NCBI GenBank assembly: GCA_027061425.1
Contig: JALSUN010000197.1
Span: 1 to 23,429 of the forward strand
Direction of reading: 5' to 3'
Source: Helicobacteraceae bacterium
GTDB taxonomy: Bacteria > Campylobacterota > Campylobacteria > Campylobacterales > Sulfurimonadaceae
DNA: 23,429 nt
Positions 7,139 through 14,120 of this stretch are shown one piece after another. Numbering within the stretch: position 1 is the first letter of the stretch; each line of letters begins with the position of its first letter. The notes below the pieces were generated by a model. That model ran no database searches. It had not been told where the DNA came from and saw nothing but the letters and a program-made list of their open reading frames with translations. The position numbers and the translations under genes were made by a program.

Positions 7139-7148
7139 GAGAAGCATA

Positions 7149-8294
7149 ATGAAAATATTTTTTATACTACTGACACTTTTACAACTCGGCCTCTTTGCGG
7201 CGGAGAAGAAAAGCAGTGATGATGTAGACCACGTCGCACTTGCGGCACTTTTGATGAAAGATGGTCACTACGCTCGTGCGGCAGAGACACTCAATGAAGC
7301 GGACACCACTCAAAAAGAGTTTGACTTTGTGATGTTCTACACATTAAAAGGGCTGATATTTACGAAGCAACAGCTTTATACTGTGGCAAACGAGCAGTTT
7401 CACAAGGCTATAGAAGCAGGGCAAAGTGATCCAAGCATCTACCTTTACATCGCGCAGAACAACTTTAAACTCCGTGATTATCAGGGAACCATTGATGCAT
7501 TGGACAAGGCGGGTGATCTGGCTACAGATAAGGCGCAGCTTCTAGCACTCAAAGCAGAGTCTTACTGGAAACTTGAGCAAAAAGAGCAGACCCTAGAGAC
7601 TCTCGCTTTGGTTAACAAAAAGTTCCCTGAGTACTATGCAGTCTACAAGCAGCGTTTCAACTACTTTATAGAGATGGAACTCTATCAGAGTGCGCTTGAA
7701 GATGCCCAGGTCTATCTGGCACATGAAAAACCCAATGCCAAGACCTATCTCTCTTTTGTGGGAGCCCTTCGTAAAAGTGGTGCTATTGCAAAAGCGACCA
7801 AGTTGGCAGAGGCCGGGAACCTGGAGTTTGCTAAAAGTGCTGAGATGACAGTGATGCTGGCGCATCTCTACCTGGATCAAGATATGATCCATGCGGCGGC
7901 GAATCTGTTTGAAGAGGCTTCCATGGAAGATCCAAAATACACTAAAGAAGCGGCAGAGATGCTGCGACGTGCAAGAGAGTTTACGCTTTCACTTTATAAA
8001 AATGCACAACTGACCGACATCAAAGAGAAGTATAAACAGCGCATCGCCATCTACCTGGAGTTTGGTGAGTATGAACGTGTGGTCGCAACGGCAAGTGCGT
8101 TAGAGCGTGCAGGACTACTGGAAGATGAAAACATTCGTTACGCACTGGCGTATGCCTACTATATGGTCGGTGACTTTGAAGAGAGTGAAAAAGAGCTGCG
8201 TGAACTGACACGGCCCGACCTCTTCGAGAAGGCGACGGAGCTGAGAAAGAACATGGAAAAATGTCAAAATAACCAATGGGAGTGCACACTATGA
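7149..8294 (+). CDS. TPR-repeat protein of the TonB2-type cluster
   Basis: A 381-residue secreted protein. Signal peptide residues 1 to about 19 end LGLFAA before EKK. The rest consists of paired helices resembling tetratricopeptide repeats (for example ALLMKDGHYARAAETL, SIYLYIAQNNFKLRDYQGTI, LAYAYYMVGDFEESEKEL), perhaps six to eight repeats. A TPR protein directly after tonB is a known part of Vibrio TonB2-type clusters and probably scaffolds the complex in the periplasm. The frame is open upstream to 7125, but the ATG at 7149 has AGAGAAG ahead of it and begins the signal peptide, so it is the better start. The stop overlaps the receptor start (ATGA). Confidence 0.87.
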   Translation: MKIFFILLTLLQLGLFAAEKKSSDDVDHVALAALLMKDGHYARAAETLNEADTTQKEFDFVMFYTLKGLIFTKQQLYTVANEQFHKAIEAGQSDPSIYLYIAQNNFKLRDYQGTIDALDKAGDLATDKAQLLALKAESYWKLEQKEQTLETLALVNKKFPEYYAVYKQRFNYFIEMELYQSALEDAQVYLAHEKPNAKTYLSFVGALRKSGAIAKATKLAEAGNLEFAKSAEMTVMLAHLYLDQDMIHAAANLFEEASMEDPKYTKEAAEMLRRAREFTLSLYKNAQLTDIKEKYKQRIAIYLEFGEYERVVATASALERAGLLEDENIRYALAYAYYMVGDFEESEKELRELTRPDLFEKATELRKNMEKCQNNQWECTL

Positions 8295-11200
8295 GAATTT
8301 TATTGATGGTGGTACTTTTCACTGCTTCACTGTTGGCGATCGATACGGGAGAACTCTCTTTTTACTTAATGCAAGATGGTAAGCCGATGGCTGATCAGCA
8401 GGTCGTGATCTTTAAAAAGGTAACGCAGCAGACCGCTCATGTTAAAGGATTTAACACCAAGCAGGCGGAGTTTAGGACAGATAGTGACGGTTATGTCTAT
8501 ACGGTACTTCCTCAAGGAAATTACCAGCTTCAGGTTCTGGCTAAAGACCATGGCAAGCCGCAAGCCTTTTTCAAAAAGAACTTTGTGATCAAGAGTGGTA
8601 AAGAGTCACAGGTGATCGTCTCGCTTAAAAAGGACAAGAGTGTCGCTTTTGAAGATGATGAAGCACCGAAAGTTGCAGTCGTAGAGACCAACACTACCAA
8701 AGAGACACAAAAGGTACCTGGGGCTTTACTGTTGACACTGATCTCTTCAGAAGATCAAAAACCTGTTGCTGGTGCCCGTGTCTTTGTTAAGGGTCAAAAG
8801 GTCGATCTAAAAACAGATGCCAAAGGTTTTGTTGACCTGAACCTTCCCGAAGGTGAACAGACTATTTCTGTCATCCATAGCAACTACAGTTCACAGACTT
8901 TTAAAGTGAAAATCGTCTCAAACGAAGGTATTTCCAAGCGTATCGAGCTCTCTCCGGCTTCTATGGAACTCGAAGAGTTCGTTGTCCTGGCACCGCATGT
9001 TGAAGGTTCGGTAGCTTCGGTGATTGCCGAGGAGCGCAAGAGCGATGCGGTCGGTAATGTCCTGGGCTCTGAACAGTTTGCCAAAAGCGGTGACAGTAGT
9101 GTCGCTTCGGCACTCAAACGAGTTAGTGGTATTACGATCGTCGGCGGTAAGTATGTCTATGTCCGTGGTCTGGGGGATCGCTACTCGACGGTCATGCTCA
9201 ACGACCTGCATGTGCCTTCTCCTGAACCGACCAAGCGTGTTGTTCCTCTCGACATCTTCCCGACTTCAGTGGTGCAGAGTATTACGATACAGAAGTCCTA
9301 TACAGCTGATCTGCCTGCCTCATTTGGTGGGGGTACGGTACTGATCAAAAGCAAGGATATCCCGGAAAAAGATGATAGTTATGCTTCTCTGGCCCTGGAG
9401 GTACTTGTTAACAGCTCCACCGGAAAAGAGGGTACTACGAACAGCAATAATAATGTTCCATTGCCTGAGAGCGTCTTGGCTGATGGCAACCAGGTGGGCG
9501 GGCGTGCAGTGACACAGGATGTTGTCGCCAGCCGATCGCTTAACCATGAACAGGTGACGTTAAAACCGGGCTTCAAAACAGAAGTCTCTGCAGGAAAAAG
9601 TTTCAGCATAACAGATGACCTGAGTGTAGGGGCTTCAGGAACACTCTATTATAAACAGACACAAGAGAACACGCAGACGCAGTTTGACAAGTATTTATAT
9701 GACATTAACACTAAAAAGGTGCTTCATGACAACCATACAGATGCCGATGTGACAACCATGAACTCAGAGTTATCAGGTATGCTCAACGTGGGTGCTGAAT
9801 ACTTTGAACACAACAAGATCAAATATACTTTTTTCACTTCTCAGCATACCAGTGATCAGATGACACGCTCTTCTATCGACTACGTTGGTGCTGATGAAGA
9901 TAGGGAAAAAAGTTATCTTGAGTATGTCAAAAAAGGTGTGATTTCTAACCAACTGAGCGGTGAGAATGAACTACGTTTTTCCAATACGACTGAGGGTTAT
10001 TTTGACAACCTTAAGATCGACTGGGCAGCGGAGAACTCTACGGCAAGCAGAGATGAACCGGGTACGGTAGAGTACAACTACTTGCATCAGGATTCAGGTC
10101 TGAATTGGGACAGAAAGAACTGGTACTATTATTTTATTCTCGATGATAAGGTAAACAACTATCGCGCTGACTTCTCACTGCCATTTGAGTTTAATGACAA
10201 TGAAAACTATACCCAGGCAGGGGTTTTCATCTATAACAAGACCCGTGACTTTGACAGCCGTCGTTATAAGATGATTAGTAATAATTTTAATGATATGTCA
10301 GAAGATATGGATACCATCTATGAAAAATATGCCAATGACATGGATTTTTCGGCATCGTATCGTGATACAGACTCTTATCACGCTACCCAGGACGTGACAG
10401 CATTTTATCTTAAACAGCTGCTTTCGCTCACACATGATCTCGATATTGTCGCATCGGCACGTTACGAGGACTCTTCTCAGCAGTTGAGTGATGCTGCCGG
10501 TGTATATGAGCCTTTAGTGACCTCAGACCTCTTTCCGTCACTTGGTCTGACGTATCGTTTTGATAATGACGATATGCAACTGCGTTTTGCTTATGCCTCA
10601 ACGATCAGCCGTCCAGACTTCAGAGAGTTCAGTAACAGTCGTTATAAAGACCCTATTACAGAGAACATTGTTTTTGGTAACCCGGATCTTAAGGCGACTT
10701 ACATCAACCACTATGATCTGAAATATGAGTGGTACATGTCGTCTGATCAGCTCTTTTCTTTCGCCCTTTTCGCCAAAGAGTTCAGTAATCCTATCGAAAA
10801 GGTGGTCAAGCTTGACAACTCTCAAGGCAACACCTTTCTTGAGACTTACCAAAATGCAGAGTCAGCAAACAGTTATGGTGTAGAGGTTGATTATAGAAAA
10901 CGTTTTGGTTTTATCAGCAGTTCACTGGAGAAACTGCTTTTTGCCACAAACATTGCGATTATTCAGTCGAACATCAAACTTAACAAAGATCCCAACAACG
11001 CTTTTACGAGCACACTGACGAATACGGATAGACCGATGCAGGGACAGTCTCCCTATGTCGCGAACTTTACGTTTGGTTATGATGATGCAGACAGAGGAGA
11101 CAGTGCACTGTTTTTGTTCAATCAGATCGGTAGAAGGATCGTCTCTCTTGGTACTGACAAAAATGAGGATATCTATGAGCAGCCTTTTAGCAAGCTCGAT

Positions 11201-11380
11201 TTTGTTACACAGTGGAAACTCAACAACTACTATCTGGAGAACAGTGACTTTACCTATATGATAAAGTTCAAGGCAGAGAACCTGCTTGACAGTGAACTTA
11301 AATTAACGCAGGGCGATCTGACGACAGCAGTGACCAAACTGGGTCGTGAATTCAGTCTTTCATTAAAGATTGCGTATTGA
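8291..11380 (+). CDS. TonB-dependent outer-membrane receptor with N-terminal Ig-like domains
   Basis: A 1029-residue receptor. Signal peptide at 1-17. Two carboxypeptidase-regulatory-like Ig folds follow, at about 20-110 and 140-222. A TonB-box candidate EEFVVLA lies at 228-234, then the plug domain (about 250-365, with VASALKRVSGITIVGG, YVYVRGLGDRYS and DLPASFGGGTV). A 22-stranded-type beta barrel extends to the terminal SLSLKIAY, whose final aromatic residue is typical of barrel insertion signals. The ATG at 8291 overlaps the TPR stop and has GGGAG eight bases upstream, so it is preferred over an upstream in-frame ATG at 8276. Being in the same operon as its own motor is unusual for receptors. 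The Pho-box-like promoter suggests a phosphate-related ligand; iron or cobalamin remain formal alternatives. Confidence 0.92.
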   Translation: MRILLMVVLFTASLLAIDTGELSFYLMQDGKPMADQQVVIFKKVTQQTAHVKGFNTKQAEFRTDSDGYVYTVLPQGNYQLQVLAKDHGKPQAFFKKNFVIKSGKESQVIVSLKKDKSVAFEDDEAPKVAVVETNTTKETQKVPGALLLTLISSEDQKPVAGARVFVKGQKVDLKTDAKGFVDLNLPEGEQTISVIHSNYSSQTFKVKIVSNEGISKRIELSPASMELEEFVVLAPHVEGSVASVIAEERKSDAVGNVLGSEQFAKSGDSSVASALKRVSGITIVGGKYVYVRGLGDRYSTVMLNDLHVPSPEPTKRVVPLDIFPTSVVQSITIQKSYTADLPASFGGGTVLIKSKDIPEKDDSYASLALEVLVNSSTGKEGTTNSNNNVPLPESVLADGNQVGGRAVTQDVVASRSLNHEQVTLKPGFKTEVSAGKSFSITDDLSVGASGTLYYKQTQENTQTQFDKYLYDINTKKVLHDNHTDADVTTMNSELSGMLNVGAEYFEHNKIKYTFFTSQHTSDQMTRSSIDYVGADEDREKSYLEYVKKGVISNQLSGENELRFSNTTEGYFDNLKIDWAAENSTASRDEPGTVEYNYLHQDSGLNWDRKNWYYYFILDDKVNNYRADFSLPFEFNDNENYTQAGVFIYNKTRDFDSRRYKMISNNFNDMSEDMDTIYEKYANDMDFSASYRDTDSYHATQDVTAFYLKQLLSLTHDLDIVASARYEDSSQQLSDAAGVYEPLVTSDLFPSLGLTYRFDNDDMQLRFAYASTISRPDFREFSNSRYKDPITENIVFGNPDLKATYINHYDLKYEWYMSSDQLFSFALFAKEFSNPIEKVVKLDNSQGNTFLETYQNAESANSYGVEVDYRKRFGFISSSLEKLLFATNIAIIQSNIKLNKDPNNAFTSTLTNTDRPMQGQSPYVANFTFGYDDADRGDSALFLFNQIGRRIVSLGTDKNEDIYEQPFSKLDFVTQWKLNNYYLENSDFTYMIKFKAENLLDSELKLTQGDLTTAVTKLGREFSLSLKIAY

Positions 11381-11823
11381 TTAAAAAAGGTTTTCTTGCA
11401 CTTTTGCTTGTGCTCACAAATTCTCAGGCACAGCTCTTGACAGACCGCACAACAGCATTTATGTGGCAAGACGTGGCAGAGAACCGCGGTGTCATCTTGA
11501 CCTGGAACGAGGCTAAAGATAATTGTGAGTCGCTCGACTATGCAGGCTTCGATGACTGGTGGCTACCAAGTGAGAGTGAGATGGCGACTATTATCAACAA
11601 TAGCCGTCCGGCGGGTAGAAAGATCAAAAAAGGTTTTGTCTATTACAAAAAAAATGCCAGCTACTGGACAGCAAGTACTTATGCCTGGAATGCACCCCAT
11701 GCCTGGGTCGTAGATTTTGGAAACGGAGCAAGCTACACACTGCCCAAAGAAGAGCGCCATTTTGTGCGTTGTGTGCGCTGCAGTGACTTTAAAAAGTGCA
11801 TTGAGCTGTTTTATAACAAGTGA
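11377..11823 (+). CDS. DUF1566 (Lcl-like) domain protein, last gene of the TonB operon
   Basis: A 148-residue exported protein with a signal peptide at about 1-19 (MIKKGFLALLLVLTNSQAQ). A single DUF1566 domain follows, shown by DRTTAFMWQD, WNEAKDNCESL, GFDDWWLPSESEM, YWTAST and the final HFVRCVRC. These domains are C-type-lectin-like folds found on many secreted proteins; their ligands are mostly unknown. The start is a TTG overlapping the receptor stop by four bases (TTGA). It is chosen because it gives a full signal peptide, though the ribosome-binding site is weak. Its position at the end of the operon suggests a periplasmic or surface accessory to the receptor. No terminator is obvious after it. 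Confidence 0.8.
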   Translation: MIKKGFLALLLVLTNSQAQLLTDRTTAFMWQDVAENRGVILTWNEAKDNCESLDYAGFDDWWLPSESEMATIINNSRPAGRKIKKGFVYYKKNASYWTASTYAWNAPHAWVVDFGNGASYTLPKEERHFVRCVRCSDFKKCIELFYNK

Positions 11824-11913
11824 TGTAATAAAACGGCTATTCGTCTCAAAAGTAGAAAAACCTTACTTAAAAACTGAATCTTTTAAAAGATAAATACGAA
11901 ATACTTTAAAAGG

Positions 11914-12729
11914 TTAACCTTCTGCGGACTTTTTTTGCTTTGGCATTTTAATAACACGAGGTGGACGTTTTGCAGTAGTGGGCTTCGTGTCGTTGTTGCT
12001 ACTTTTATTACGCCAGTCATTGTTGTTAGTGTTATTCTCTTTTTTCTCCCAAGGCTTACTGCCTGCACGTCTTTGAGACTTCTCTTTACCTGCATACTCT
12101 TTCTCATCTTCACTTCTTGGGGTACCGTCAAAACGGTGGTTACGTTCTCCGGATTTCCCTGAAAAGATAGGTTTTCCATCTTCATCTTTTCCCAAGTACT
12201 TAGACTCTTTTTTCTGTTTGGCCCAAGCTTTTTTACGTTTTTCATCACGCTCTTCTTGGTTTTGGCGGTTGTACTCTTGACGCTCTTTAAGATCTTTTGC
12301 AGCTTCCCTATCTTTTATGTAAGACTCTGGCTCAAAGCTACTGATTACCTCTTTTGTCAAGGTACGCTTCATTAATGTTTCAATTTTGTAAAGTTCTTGT
12401 TGGTCTTTATCGTCAGCAAGGAGTAGTGCGTAGGTACTGGTCTGGTTGAGACGTTGTACATAGGCTTCTGGTGAGGTAGAAAGGTCAAGACTGATGATCA
12501 TGTCACATTTTACTTTTGGGTTTTCAAGAAGATCCTTGTCTTGAACAAAACTAACATTGTCAGCATCTATTTTGTCTTCTAAAGTAGAGATGTCAAGTGC
12601 AGAGAGTACTAAGATCTCTTTATCGCTATGCAGGTTGATGAGGTGTTCTAAGAGTGCGAGCTTTTGTGTGCGATCACAAGGGTGAACACGGTGGTTGTGG
12701 CGTTTGATAAGTATGGTGTCAACTGACAT
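11914..12729 (-). CDS. Degenerate DEAD-box RecA2-like domain with charged tail
   Basis: A 271-residue protein I cannot name. Residues about 15-145 resemble the second RecA domain of DEAD-box RNA helicases. DRTQKLALLEHLI and EILVLSALD match its start, and CDMIISLDLSTSPEAYVQRL matches the motif V to VI region. The usual HRxGRxGR of motif VI is replaced by QRLNQTS, so the arginine fingers are absent. There is no Walker A or DEAD motif, so it cannot be a helicase on its own. From about 160 on it is a highly charged, Asn/Lys/Arg-rich, probably disordered tail (including KPIFSGKSGERNHRFDGTPR) like those of bacterial RNA helicases. RNA binding or helicase regulation is plausible. AAGGA lies seven bases before the ATG, and TATAAT at 12811-12806 is the likely -10 box. 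Confidence 0.75.
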   Translation of the reverse strand: MSVDTILIKRHNHRVHPCDRTQKLALLEHLINLHSDKEILVLSALDISTLEDKIDADNVSFVQDKDLLENPKVKCDMIISLDLSTSPEAYVQRLNQTSTYALLLADDKDQQELYKIETLMKRTLTKEVISSFEPESYIKDREAAKDLKERQEYNRQNQEERDEKRKKAWAKQKKESKYLGKDEDGKPIFSGKSGERNHRFDGTPRSEDEKEYAGKEKSQRRAGSKPWEKKENNTNNNDWRNKSSNNDTKPTTAKRPPRVIKMPKQKKSAEG

Positions 12730-12805
12730 ATATTTCCTTAATGGTGTAGAACTTGTGGCATAGTGTAGTAATCAATGTTATAAGTGCTAGTAATTGTAAT
12801 GTAAA

Positions 12806-12811
12806 ATTATA
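12806..12811 (-). promoter_or_regulatory. -10 box for the RecA2-like gene
   Basis: TATAAT on the minus strand about 77 bp upstream of the start codon at 12729. No clear -35 box is visible, which is common in this phylum. Confidence 0.5.
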
Positions 12812-12827
12812 GCGTATCCAAGCAAGT

Positions 12828-12842
12828 CCCCTAATATAGGGG
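12828..12842 (-). terminator. Hairpin directly after the glutathione peroxidase gene
   Basis: CCCCTA (12828-12833), a three-base loop and TAGGGG (12837-12842), immediately beyond the stop codon at 12843. There is no T-tract on the minus-strand side, so it is at best a weak terminator or an RNA-stabilising stem. Confidence 0.4.
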
Positions 12843-13397
12843 CTATTTTGAGAGTAACTCTTCTATATCTGAGGCGATGCTTTCTGGCTCGGTTGAAGAT
12901 CCATAACGGTTGATGACATGACCTTCTCGGTCAACTAAAAACTTTGTAAAGTTCCATTTTATAGACTCTGTCCATAAAAAACCACTCTGTTGATCTTTAA
13001 GATACTTATAAAGTGGGTGGGCATTTTCACCATTAACATCTATTTTTGAGAACATATCAAATTGAACATCATAAGTGCCTTGGCAAAAAAAGACGATCTC
13101 ATCTTCACTTTTAGGCTCCTGCTTTCCAAATTGATTACAGGGAAACCCTAAAATCATAAAGCCATCATCTTTATAAGTCTCGTAGAGTTTTTCTAAACTT
13201 TCATATTGCGGTGTAAAGTGACAGGCACTGGCAACATTGACGATCAGGAGGACCTTACCTTTATAGTAAGACATAGAACGTTCAGTACCATCGATGGTCG
13301 TAACATTAAAATCATAGAGTGACATTGTATTTTCCTTAGCAGTGAGAGTGGTGAAAAAAATAGATGTGGTAAAAAATAATGTAAGTAGTTGTCTCAA
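12843..13397 (-). CDS. Glutathione peroxidase family thiol peroxidase, two possible starts
   Basis: A 184-residue protein of the GPx family. It reduces hydroperoxides using a cysteine and, in most bacteria, thioredoxin rather than glutathione. The catalytic tetrad is visible: C59 in VNVASACHFTPQY (a Cys type, not selenocysteine; the usual Gly after Cys is His here), Gln and Asn in GFPCNQFGKQEP, and Trp in WNFTKFLV. A second Cys in FFCQGTYDV may resolve the disulfide. The longest form starts at TTG (13397) with AAGGA six bases upstream and carries a signal peptide (1-20, ending TLTA). An internal ATG (13325, M25) with its own AAGGA seven bases upstream would give a normal-length cytosolic enzyme. 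TATACT at 13424-13419 may be the -10 box. Confidence 0.92.
   Translation of the reverse strand: MRQLLTLFFTTSIFFTTLTAKENTMSLYDFNVTTIDGTERSMSYYKGKVLLIVNVASACHFTPQYESLEKLYETYKDDGFMILGFPCNQFGKQEPKSEDEIVFFCQGTYDVQFDMFSKIDVNGENAHPLYKYLKDQQSGFLWTESIKWNFTKFLVDREGHVINRYGSSTEPESIASDIEELLSK
13323..13337 (-). promoter_or_regulatory. Internal ribosome-binding site and ATG within the peroxidase gene
   Basis: On the minus strand AAGGA (13337-13333) sits seven bases before ATG at 13325-13323, in frame with and 24 codons after the TTG start. It falls just after the predicted signal-peptide cleavage site, so initiation here would yield the mature enzyme without export. Confidence 0.6.
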
Positions 13398-13500
13398 GAG
13401 CTATCCTTTAGTTGCAGTAGTATAACTCAGTAAAATAAGGTCTTTTTAAAGTGAAAATTAGCTGAAGAAGATTAATGTAAAATGAAGTTAAAGAAGCAGT

Positions 13501-13917
13501 TTACTGCTCTTCTTCTAACATCTTTTTATACTGAATGATAGTCGTCTCAAGGCGCTTAGGATCCGTCACCTTACGAGAGGCAATATAACCGATAATACTA
13601 CCATTTTCATCTTTTTTAGGAACGATGTGAACATCAACCCAGTAGTACTTACCATCTTTACGGAGGTTTTTAACATAACCATCCCAGATCTGTCCCTCTT
13701 TTATCATCTTCCACATACCTGCAAAAGCGGCTTTAGGCATATCAGGATGACGTAAGATGTTATGGGGTTGTCCTATAGCCTCTTTTTTAGAGTAACCTGT
13801 CATTTCAACAAATTTACGATTCGCAAAGGTAATGTTACCTTTAAGGTCAGTCTCTGTGATGAGACTACGCCCATCAAAAAGAACCTCTTCATCTATAGCT
13901 TCTGGTCTTGTGATCAT
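13501..13917 (-). CDS. Stand-alone PAS-domain redox/energy sensor, Aer/CetB-like
   Basis: A 138-residue soluble protein consisting of one PAS domain (about 15-120). It has the Aer-type signature ILRHPDMPKAAFAGMW, then W-DGYVKNLRKDGKYYWVD and the closing IVPKKDENGSIIGYIASR. PAS domains of this kind bind FAD in E. coli Aer and in Campylobacter CetB, where a separate PAS protein passes redox information to a membrane chemoreceptor (CetA). The C-terminus is a short charged helix and no output domain is present, so a partner is needed; none is in this window. Upstream, AAGAG six bases before the ATG and TATAAT at 13949-13944 support the start. The specific CetB role is inference. Confidence 0.87.
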   Translation of the reverse strand: MITRPEAIDEEVLFDGRSLITETDLKGNITFANRKFVEMTGYSKKEAIGQPHNILRHPDMPKAAFAGMWKMIKEGQIWDGYVKNLRKDGKYYWVDVHIVPKKDENGSIIGYIASRKVTDPKRLETTIIQYKKMLEEEQ

Positions 13918-13943
13918 GAATGCTCTTTTAATTATTTTGTAAA

Positions 13944-13949
13944 ATTATA
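13944..13949 (-). promoter_or_regulatory. -10 box of the PAS gene
   Basis: TATAAT on the minus strand, about 27 bp before the start codon at 13917, leaving a short leader with AAGAG as ribosome-binding site. Confidence 0.55.
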
Positions 13950-14082
13950 TCGCACACTTATACAATATGATAAAAAAAGAGTTAAATATCTCTTGTGTTC
14001 ATTAAAATGTTACATTAATGACCGCATTTTCTGAGATGAGGGGGCTGTTTGGAAGTACAAGAGAGGCGCAGGTATGACACTG

Positions 14083-14091
14083 TGCTATAAT
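14083..14091 (+). promoter_or_regulatory. Extended -10 promoter of the MutS7 gene
   Basis: TGCTATAAT is a consensus extended -10 element 30 bp before the ATG at 14121. No -35 box is evident. GGGG at 14112-14115 serves as ribosome-binding site. Confidence 0.65.
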
Positions 14092-14120
14092 CTCTTTACT
14101 ATTTTAAGACCGGGGCCTAT

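Noticed and set aside
11907..11918. Palindrome AAGGTTAACCTT and the nearby ATCTTTTAAAAGAT as terminators after the DUF1566 or RecA2-like gene
   Set aside because: They have no loop or GC-rich stem, and the first overlaps the end of the RecA2-like coding region; they are probably chance palindromes in AT-rich DNA.
13996..14013. TGTTCA and TGTTAC near the MutS7 promoter as a further Pho box
   Set aside because: The hexamers are 12 bp apart, not 11, and no matching repeats or correctly spaced -10 box follow.
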